A stretch of 64,000 bases of DNA from contig NZ_AP014821.1 in assembly GCF_001548115.1 (NCBI RefSeq), forward strand, positions 372,001 through 436,000, read 5' to 3'. Shown piece by piece: positions 56,268-64,000 of this stretch (its first letter is position 1; each line of letters begins with the position of its first letter). The translations under genes were made by a program, and so were the position numbers. The notes under the pieces were generated by a model that saw only the letters and a list, made by a program, of their open reading frames with translations, was not told where the DNA came from and made no database searches. Source of the stretch: Geminocystis sp. NIES-3709. Its GTDB lineage: Bacteria; Cyanobacteriota; Cyanobacteriia; Cyanobacteriales; Cyanobacteriaceae.

Positions 56268-57110
56268 ATGGAAACATCTACCAAAAAATTCGCTCAAAAA
56301 ATGGAAAAACAACTCTATCAAGACTCATTTTTAACCATCGAAAATGTTTCTAAAGTATATCCAACTCCCACAGGAAGTTACACCGTTCTTCAAGACGTTA
56401 ATTTGAATGTTAATCAAGGAGAATTTATCTGTGTAATTGGTCATTCTGGTTGTGGGAAGTCCACTCTTTTAAATATGGTTTCTGGCTTTGCTCAACCCAC
56501 TTCAGGATCAGTTAATTTGAAAGGTAAACCCATTACTAAACCCGGACCCGATCGTATGGTAGTATTTCAGAATTATGCTCTTTTACCTTGGTTAACGGTA
56601 TTTGAAAACGTCTATCTAGCCATTGACTCCGTCTATCCTCAAAAAAAAGAAGCCGAAAAAAGAGCGATCGTTAGAGAACATTTAGCATTAGTTGGTTTAA
56701 CGGAAGCTGCCGACAAGAAACCTACCCAAATTTCAGGAGGTATGAAGCAACGTACTTCGATCGCCCGTGCTTTAGCTATACGTCCTGAAGTACTTATTTT
56801 AGATGAACCTTTTGGAGCATTAGATCCTATCACTAAAGAAGAATTACAAGAAGAATTACTTAACATTTGGAATGAATATCGTTGTAATGTTTTAATGATT
56901 ACCCATGATATTGATGAAGCCTTGTTTTTAGCCGATCGACTCGTTATGATGACTAATGGTCCTTCTGCTACTATTGGTGAAGTATTAAATATACCTTTTC
57001 CTCGTCCTCGTGACAGAGAACGTATTATGGAAGATCCAACATACTATGATTTGCGTAATTATGCTTTAGATTTTCTCTATAATCGTTTTGCCCACGATGA
57101 TGTGGCTTAA
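56268..57110 (+). CDS. cmpD: ABC transporter ATPase, CmpD/NrtD-type
   Basis: This second ATPase subunit has 280 residues, with Walker A GHSGCGKST, Q-loop VVFQNYALLPWLTVFEN, signature ISGGMKQRTSIARALA, Walker B VLILDEPFGALDP, and the H-loop ITHDIDEAL. It lacks the C-terminal binding domain of CmpC and pairs with it as the heterodimeric ATPase. AGGAG lies ~10 bases before the ATG at 56268. Eighty-five bases after its stop the FeS/CNB fusion gene begins on the same strand, so it probably shares the transcript. Several CGATCG sites occur in the gene. Confidence 0.88.
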   Translation: METSTKKFAQKMEKQLYQDSFLTIENVSKVYPTPTGSYTVLQDVNLNVNQGEFICVIGHSGCGKSTLLNMVSGFAQPTSGSVNLKGKPITKPGPDRMVVFQNYALLPWLTVFENVYLAIDSVYPQKKEAEKRAIVREHLALVGLTEAADKKPTQISGGMKQRTSIARALAIRPEVLILDEPFGALDPITKEELQEELLNIWNEYRCNVLMITHDIDEALFLADRLVMMTNGPSATIGEVLNIPFPRPRDRERIMEDPTYYDLRNYALDFLYNRFAHDDVA

Positions 57111-57195
57111 ATAATGAACAATTAATAATTAACAATTAACATTTTATATTTAATAAATATTTTGTATTTTTTATAACTTTAATATCACAATTTTT

Positions 57196-59979
57196 ATGTT
57201 TAATAAAACTCCAGAAAAAACTATGCACTCTGTTAGGTGGATCTTAACAACTGCTTGGTTTTTGATCATTCTATCTTTATTTTATGATCCGATTTCTCCT
57301 TTTTTAACTTCTCCGGATAATTTAGCTAGTCCATTAAGGGTTAATTTAGATACTTGTGTGGCAGTTCAAGGTAATTGTTTAGAAAAAAATGCTTATTATT
57401 TAGGTGCTCCTATTTTTTGGGGAATTGTTGTCCCTAGTTCTATCTTTATTCTCCTTATTTTTGGTCATGAATTATGGCGTAGAATTTGCCCTTTATCTTT
57501 CCTTTCTCAAATTCCTAGAGCGTTGGGTTGGCAACGTAAAATTAAACGGGTTAGTGCCAATGGTTCAGTACGTTTTGAGATACCTAGAATTGATAAAAAT
57601 TCATGGCTAGGACGTAATTATTTATATTTACAAATGAGCTGGTTTTTTATCGGTTTATGCTCTCGTATTCTCTTTGTTAATGCCGATAGATTAGCCCTAG
57701 CTATTTGGTTATTATTTACTATTTTTATTGCTATTTTTATTGGTTATTTTTTCGGTGGAAAATCTTGGTGTAATTATTTTTGTCCCATGTCTCCTGTTCA
57801 AAAAATTTATGGTGAACCTCAAGGATTATTTACCAGTAAAGCTCATATTGGAGATGATAAGATTACTCAATCTATGTGCCGAATTATTGAAGACAATCAA
57901 GAAAAAAGTGCCTGTATTGCTTGTCAAAGTCCTTGTATTGATATTGACTCCGAAAGAAGTTATTGGGATAGTATCAATCAAACCGATCGTCAATTATTAT
58001 ATTATGGTTATTTTGGTTTAGTGATCGGTTATTTTCTTTACTATTACTTATATGCTGGTAATTGGGATTACTATTTTTCTGGTATTTGGGCTTATGAAAA
58101 AGATCAACTAAATACTCTTTTAAATCCCGGGTTTTATCTTTTTAATCAACCTATTAATATTCCTAAAATTATCGCTGTACCCCTAACATTGGGAATGTTT
58201 ACCTTTATCAGTTATTTTCTAGGTAAAAGTATCGAAAAATTTTATCAAAATAAATATAAAAATAAAATTTCACCAGAGTTAGTTAGACATCGAATATTTA
58301 CTATTTTAACCTTTATAATTTTTGATTTTTTCTTTATTTTTGCTGGTAGATCATGGTTAACTTTATTACCGATAAAAATTCAATATATTTGGGATTTTGC
58401 TTTAGTTTTCTTAAGTTCAATTTGGGTATATCAAACATGGAGAAGAAGTCCAGAAATTTACTCCAAAGAAAGTTTAGCAACTCGTTTTAGAAAACAGTTA
58501 ACAAAATTAGGTTTAAATATTGGTCGTTTTTTAGATGGAAAATCCCTCGAAAATCTTAATACTGATGAGGTTTATGTCTTAGCAAAAGTTTTACCCGGAT
58601 TTAGTAAAGATAAACGTCAAGAAGTTTATAAAGGGGTTTTAAAAGAATCTTTAGAAGAAGGCTATGTTAACACTGTTAGCAGTTTAGAAGTTTTAGAACA
58701 ATTACGATCAGAATTGAGTATTACAGACGATGAACATCGCACCATTTTAACAGAATTAGGTGTAGAAGATCCCTCTTTGCTTGATCCTTCCAAACTACAT
58801 TCTGTCGAAAATTCTGTACGGTTAACTGGTTATCGCAAAGCCTTAGAAAGAATGTTATCTTTACAGCAAAAGGCTTCCCTTGACGAACTTTTAGAAAATA
58901 ATTCTCAGGATATACGCAAATTACGTCAAGAATATTGTATTACTTACCAAGAAGAAGAAGAAATTTTACATGGTTTACAGCCAGAATCAGGAATAATTGC
59001 ACGATCAGAGCATATAATATCACAACTAGAACAATTAATTGAACGTTACCACGCCCTCAATCAACCTCGTTTTCTTCCCCAAGGAGACATTTTGAACTTG
59101 TTAAGAAAAACTGTTAGACAGAAAAAACGTCTTTTAGTGAGAGGATTATTAGAAATTATTGAAAATTGTGAAGATTTAACTATTGCTCGGGAAATTGCCC
59201 GTAGATTAGGAAATATTTCTCCCGGTGTTTTGCCAGATATTTTAGAAAATCCCACTTCTAATTGGTATTATCGATTACAACCAGAAATTTTAAATTTATT
59301 AAGCCAACCTACCAATACAATTCCAACTTGTTCGTTAGATATTGACATACAGACAATTATCAGTCATTTACAAGGGTTATTAATGGAATCCAATCCTATT
59401 ACTCAAGCTATTAGTCTTTATATTCTGGCACAAATTGATTTAAAATTAGCACAAGCAGAAGCTCAAGAATTATTAGTAATAAAAAATCATTTTTTAGTCC
59501 AAGAAACTGCTAATACTTTACTAAAGTCTGACACACTAAATCTATCTAATTTTAACACATTAGAAAAATTAATTTACTTAGGTAATGCTAACTTTTTTGA
59601 GGAGATTCATAGCAATACTTTAATAGCATTAGCTGAATTATCTTACTTTAATAATTATCAAGAAAATCAGGTTATTTCTGATGAAGGAGATACTTGTAGA
59701 GAACTATTATTATTAATTAGTGGTAGAGTAGAAATTATTTTATCTCGTGAAAATGATACTCCCATTATTTCTAGTTTATTACCTGGACAAATTCTCGATG
59801 AATTAGAAGTTTTATCTCATGGAAAACAGTCTGGAAAAATTATTGCAAAAACTAATCCTACAAAAATTTTAGCTGTAGCAATAGATAGTTTTGACGATAT
59901 TTTGGAGGAAGATCATGAATTTTCTCGCCGTATTTTAGAATTAGAAACTAACCGTCTAAAACAACTGATTACAAAATAA
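57196..59979 (+). CDS. NapH-like iron-sulfur membrane protein fused to a cyclic-nucleotide-binding-like domain
   Basis: The 927 residues fall into three parts. Part one (1-~415) is polytopic with cysteines in polyferredoxin-like positions: C98 (RRICPL), C192 and C196 (WCNYFCPMSP), C228, and C240/C243/C247 (CIACQSPC). This resembles the NosR/NapH membrane domain that binds two 4Fe-4S clusters and handles quinol electrons. Part two (~430-815) is helical with HEAT-like repeats (VRQKKRLLVRGLLEIIENCE). Part three (~820-925) is a cNMP-binding-like beta-roll (ISDEGDTCRELLLLISGRVE). Its phosphate cassette is poor (GQILDELEVLSHGKQSGKI; the usual Arg is absent). It follows the transporter genes 85 bases downstream. 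I do not know a named family; redox control of transport is a hypothesis. Confidence 0.72.
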   Translation: MFNKTPEKTMHSVRWILTTAWFLIILSLFYDPISPFLTSPDNLASPLRVNLDTCVAVQGNCLEKNAYYLGAPIFWGIVVPSSIFILLIFGHELWRRICPLSFLSQIPRALGWQRKIKRVSANGSVRFEIPRIDKNSWLGRNYLYLQMSWFFIGLCSRILFVNADRLALAIWLLFTIFIAIFIGYFFGGKSWCNYFCPMSPVQKIYGEPQGLFTSKAHIGDDKITQSMCRIIEDNQEKSACIACQSPCIDIDSERSYWDSINQTDRQLLYYGYFGLVIGYFLYYYLYAGNWDYYFSGIWAYEKDQLNTLLNPGFYLFNQPINIPKIIAVPLTLGMFTFISYFLGKSIEKFYQNKYKNKISPELVRHRIFTILTFIIFDFFFIFAGRSWLTLLPIKIQYIWDFALVFLSSIWVYQTWRRSPEIYSKESLATRFRKQLTKLGLNIGRFLDGKSLENLNTDEVYVLAKVLPGFSKDKRQEVYKGVLKESLEEGYVNTVSSLEVLEQLRSELSITDDEHRTILTELGVEDPSLLDPSKLHSVENSVRLTGYRKALERMLSLQQKASLDELLENNSQDIRKLRQEYCITYQEEEEILHGLQPESGIIARSEHIISQLEQLIERYHALNQPRFLPQGDILNLLRKTVRQKKRLLVRGLLEIIENCEDLTIAREIARRLGNISPGVLPDILENPTSNWYYRLQPEILNLLSQPTNTIPTCSLDIDIQTIISHLQGLLMESNPITQAISLYILAQIDLKLAQAEAQELLVIKNHFLVQETANTLLKSDTLNLSNFNTLEKLIYLGNANFFEEIHSNTLIALAELSYFNNYQENQVISDEGDTCRELLLLISGRVEIILSRENDTPIISSLLPGQILDELEVLSHGKQSGKIIAKTNPTKILAVAIDSFDDILEEDHEFSRRILELETNRLKQLITK

Positions 59980-59993
59980 TAATAAAACAAAAA

Positions 59994-60010
59994 AGGGGAA
60001 TAAATCCCCT
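59994..60010. terminator. Short hairpin after the FeS/CNB gene
   Basis: AGGGGA-ATAAA-TCCCCT is a 6-bp stem with a 5-base loop, 14 bases after the stop. It is not followed by T on the plus strand; on the minus strand it is followed by a T-rich run, so direction is uncertain. Confidence 0.4.
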
Positions 60011-60075
60011 ACTAAGCTCAGACGCATATTAAGTTGAGTAATGAAGATAAGCAATGAGCTATTGATAATACCCAC

Positions 60076-60270
60076 TTCGATGCAAAATGTATGGGTAATA
60101 ACAAGGTATTAGGTATTAGGTAAATAATTGATGAAAAAGTGTTAACAATTGATTTTACTTAAATTAAATTAATTAAATAATTCAATCAGATTTGGTATTT
60201 TTAGAACCTAAAACCTAAACCCTAAACCCTAAACTTTAAAACCTACCTACATCAAGGATTTTTTCTCAAA
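60076..60270 (-). repeat. ~190-bp dispersed element, copy 2 (inverted)
   Basis: This is the reverse complement of the element at 41641-41827, with only scattered substitutions and one small length change in the heptamer region. That region here reads ACCTAAA-ACCTAAA-CCCTAAA-CCCTAAA (60206-60233). The two copies are in opposite orientation 18 kb apart. It fills most of the gap between the FeS/CNB gene and the convergent beta-solenoid gene. Confidence 0.85.
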
Positions 60271-60343
60271 TTCAGGTGATAATAGTTTATTTGATTTTTT
60301 ACTAATTTTAAAAGATCCAAGTTAAATGGGTTTTAGCTTAAAA

Positions 60344-60862
60344 TCAAAGTTTTGAGCATTGATCTTCTTTGTTACCTTCAACAATATTATCTCCACCTAC
60401 AGGAATCATTTTATTTTCTTTACATTGCAAATTACCACCAATATTATTTTTACTGACGGTTAATTTTCCTGAATTAGACTCTAATTGAACATCTCCCTGA
60501 ATTTTGTTACTAACAATACTAGCACTGCCTCCTTGTTTAATTTGAATACTTCCTCCCACGGTGGTATTTGAATTAACATTAACGGCAGTAGCACCTTCGG
60601 CTTGAATATTACCATTCACTTTTGCACCATTGGCTTTTAAAGTAGCCCGATTATTTACTACAATATTACCTTTAACAGTTGTGCCGTTTAAAGTACAAGT
60701 TTTACCTTGAGGTACTTTAACATTATCGACGGTAATTGCACCTAAAGTTCCTTGACAGCTTATTTCTTCGGCTTTAGCAATATTCATAAAGCTCAAGTTA
60801 CTAGCAATGGCAACTAAAGTGATAGCGACACCAGAAATTTGTTTTTGTGTTGTGAATAGCAT
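60344..60862 (-). CDS. Secreted beta-solenoid protein
   Basis: I do not recognise a named family. The 172-residue precursor has a signal peptide (VAITLVAIASNLSFMNIAKA-EE). It is then a regular series of short strands of the form TVKGNIVVNN, AKVNGNIQAEG, TTVGGSIQIKQ, KIQGDVQLES and NIGGNLQCKE. These suggest a right-handed beta-helix of ~20-residue turns, as in bactofilins and DUF3060-like proteins. Cysteines at the two ends (ISCQGTL, GKTCTL; NLQCKE, EDQCSK) could form disulfides that cap the solenoid. It would sit in the periplasm or cell surface. Its neighbours are unrelated. Confidence 0.72.
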   Translation of the reverse strand: MLFTTQKQISGVAITLVAIASNLSFMNIAKAEEISCQGTLGAITVDNVKVPQGKTCTLNGTTVKGNIVVNNRATLKANGAKVNGNIQAEGATAVNVNSNTTVGGSIQIKQGGSASIVSNKIQGDVQLESNSGKLTVSKNNIGGNLQCKENKMIPVGGDNIVEGNKEDQCSKL

Positions 60863-61015
60863 AGAATTAGATATTTATAGGTTGTTATGCCCCTCTGACT
60901 GATGGGGTTATTTTTTTGTTCCTATATTTTTTTCTACATGAGATAATTAAACAAATATAAAAATTTATTAAAATAGTCACAGTCACAGGAGTTTTAAAAA
61001 TCTTTCTGGTTAATT

Positions 61016-62200
61016 ATGATGGAATATCGCCGATTTGGTAGAACAGAATTACAAATGCCCGTGTTTTCCTGTGGAGGAATGCGTTATCAATATAAATGGC
61101 AAGATGTGCAAATAAGTGAGATTCCCGAAGATAATCAACGTAATTTAGAGGCAACTATCAAGAAAAGTGTTGAATTGGGTATAAATCATATTGAAACGGC
61201 TAGATTTTATGGCTCATCAGAGATACAATTAGGGCAAATTCTACCAAAATTACCACGAGAAAAATTAATTATTCAAACAAAAATTGCTCCGGAAGAAGAT
61301 AGTAAAATTTTTAGAGCCAATTTTGAAAAATCTCTACGTTATCTCAATGTTGATTATGTGGATTTACTCGGTTTACATGGCATTAATACTCTACAATTGT
61401 TGGATTATAGCACTCGATCGAGCGGTTGTTTAGAGGAGGCTAAAAAACTTCAAGAGGAAGGGAAAGTAAGATTTATTGGTTTTTCTACCCATGCACCAAC
61501 AGATTTAATTATTAAAACCATTCAAACGAATCAATTTGATTATATAAATTTACATTGGTATTGGATCTATCAAAAAAATTGGGAGGCAATATTAGAAGCT
61601 AATCGTCATGATATGGGGGTTTTTATCATTAGTCCATCAAATAAAGGAGGAATGCTTTATCAATCGCCATCAACCTTAAAAAAATTAACAAAACCTCTCT
61701 CTCCGATGGTTTTTAATAATCTATTTTGTTTATCTCATCCTCAAGTACATACTTTAAGTATAGGTGCGAGTCAACCTTCAGATTTTGAAGAACATTTAGA
61801 AACGTTGCCATTATTATCTCAAAGTCAAAAACTATTATCACCTATTATTAAGAGATTAGAAAATCACGCTGAAAAAGTTTTAGGAGAAGAATGGTTAAGG
61901 AATTGGGAAATTGGCTTACCTAATCATGAAGAAACCCCCGGAAATATCAATATTCCTATGATTTTATGGTTAAGAAATTTAGCAGTTGCTTATGACTTAG
62001 TTGAATATGGCAAAATGCGTTATAACTTATTAGGAAATGGAGGACATTGGTTTCCCGGACAAAAAGCAGATAAATTGAATGAATTCGACTTAAAAAAATG
62101 TCTAATTAATAGTCCTTATAAAGACCAAATACCGAAGTTTCTAGCAGAAGCAGAGAGAATTTTAGGAGGACAAGAAGTTAAGCGTTTATCACAAAGCTAG
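61016..62200 (+). CDS. Aldo/keto reductase family protein
   Basis: This 394-residue TIM-barrel reductase begins MEYRRFGRTELQMPVFSCGG (second ATG at 61019). It carries the catalytic set: Asp/Glu region NHIETARFYGSSEIQLG with Tyr, LIIQTKIAP with Lys and LLGLHGIN with His. The NADPH site reads LSIGASQPSDFEEHL. The usual AKR active-site Asp of HIDTA-type motifs is Glu here (IETA). The C-terminal ~100 residues are a helical extension found in cyanobacterial members; it does not show the Cys motif of the 4Fe-4S variants. The substrate is unknown. It stands alone between a divergent gene and an MITE-like stretch. Confidence 0.88.
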   Translation: MMEYRRFGRTELQMPVFSCGGMRYQYKWQDVQISEIPEDNQRNLEATIKKSVELGINHIETARFYGSSEIQLGQILPKLPREKLIIQTKIAPEEDSKIFRANFEKSLRYLNVDYVDLLGLHGINTLQLLDYSTRSSGCLEEAKKLQEEGKVRFIGFSTHAPTDLIIKTIQTNQFDYINLHWYWIYQKNWEAILEANRHDMGVFIISPSNKGGMLYQSPSTLKKLTKPLSPMVFNNLFCLSHPQVHTLSIGASQPSDFEEHLETLPLLSQSQKLLSPIIKRLENHAEKVLGEEWLRNWEIGLPNHEETPGNINIPMILWLRNLAVAYDLVEYGKMRYNLLGNGGHWFPGQKADKLNEFDLKKCLINSPYKDQIPKFLAEAERILGGQEVKRLSQS

Positions 62201-62342
62201 AAAACGATCGAGATTTATTTATACTCAGTAAGAGAATAAAAGATAATGGTGAGGGTAGGCAAAAACAAAACATTGTTTAATTAGATGATTGTTTTAAAGT
62301 AATTTTTGTTATTTTCAATAGTTTATTTAAACTAAATTATTC

Positions 62343-62449
62343 CAGCAATTCCCATTTTGAGCGAAAATTTATATTATTTCAAAACAAAGAAAATAAATTG
62401 GTAGTTTTTTTTATTAATTAGCTTAAAATTTTCACAATAAGAATTGCTG
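62343..62449. repeat. MITE-like sequence with CAGCAATTC terminal inverted repeats
   Basis: CAGCAATTC (62343-62351) and GAATTGCTG (62441-62449) are perfect 9-bp terminal inverted repeats of a 107-bp AT-rich segment. The similarity continues inward more weakly to a shared GAAAATTT. No ORF and no obvious target duplication were seen. The remaining part of 62201-62544 holds nothing else that I can support. Confidence 0.45.
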
Positions 62450-62544
62450 AAGGTAATAGATCAAAAAAAGAAAAATCTAAACTTGAAAGTAATTTTGCCT
62501 TAAATTTTAAAATTCTCCTAGTCTTCTAGTCTTCCTCTGTTTAA

Positions 62545-64000
<1,456 letters not shown>

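Noticed and set aside
60206-60240. CCCTAAA units resembling plant telomere repeats
   Set aside because: Only two exact copies inside a run of varying heptamers, within a dispersed element. This is a chance resemblance in a cyanobacterial chromosome.

Overview
This window is cyanobacterial chromosome. The evidence is a phycobilisome core gene (apcD), sulfolipid synthase (sqdB), a Tic22-family protein, the gamma-carotene hydroxylase cruF, a long-form ispH, a four-gene CmpABCD/NrtABCD-type transporter and the HIP1 octamer GCGATCGC with its CGATCG core scattered through most genes. The very low GC and gene set suggest a unicellular Geminocystis/Cyanobacterium-like organism; that placement is inference. 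No rRNA, CRISPR array, prophage or intact transposase is visible.

Layout. 1-5.5 kb: housekeeping genes on the minus strand (hisS 5' end, tatC, prepilin peptidase, nrdB, a secreted cupredoxin, mtnP). 5.7-10.2 kb: a plus-strand glycan operon (sugar epimerase/reductase, GT-C membrane glycosyltransferase, C-methyltransferase, family-2 glycosyltransferase) nearly devoid of CGATCG sites, so probably imported. 10.3-24.6 kb: tRNA-Met, two TPR proteins, a HIT protein, a frameshifted gene remnant, apcD, a Sua5-like protein, a two-gene ATPase/PD-(D/E)XK nuclease module (possible defence), clpB, cruF, a beta-CASP hydrolase and a 40-residue membrane protein. 25-34 kb: an unusual alpha/beta-hydrolase/solute-binding fusion, ppsA, then a second ATPase/nuclease module whose TOPRIM-like DUF4276 gene is split by a 102-bp miniature element. 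An M16 peptidase homologue without its metal motif follows. 35-41.5 kb: a 1023-residue RTX-like protein, a CobW GTPase, an SDR and folE. 42-51.6 kb: tic22, speA, a lipoprotein cyclophilin, a ketoacyl synthase, a coiled-coil protein, a dihaem cytochrome, purK and ispH, separated by dispersed repeats. 51.9-60 kb: the transporter operon. Its binding protein carries the residue pattern I associate with bicarbonate (CmpA) rather than nitrate (NrtA). It is followed in the same direction by a 927-residue NapH-like iron-sulfur membrane protein fused to a cyclic-nucleotide-binding-like domain. 60.3-63.7 kb: a secreted beta-solenoid protein, an aldo/keto reductase and sqdB.

The points most worth a second look are: (i) the transporter plus the FeS/CNB fusion; (ii) the two OLD-like ATPase/nuclease pairs, one intact and one broken by a miniature element; (iii) a roughly 190-bp repeat present in opposite orientation at 41.7 and 60.2 kb, with further repeat families sitting at gene ends; and (iv) the hydrolase/solute-binding fusion. 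All calls come from reading the sequence and from memory of protein families; no database search was run.
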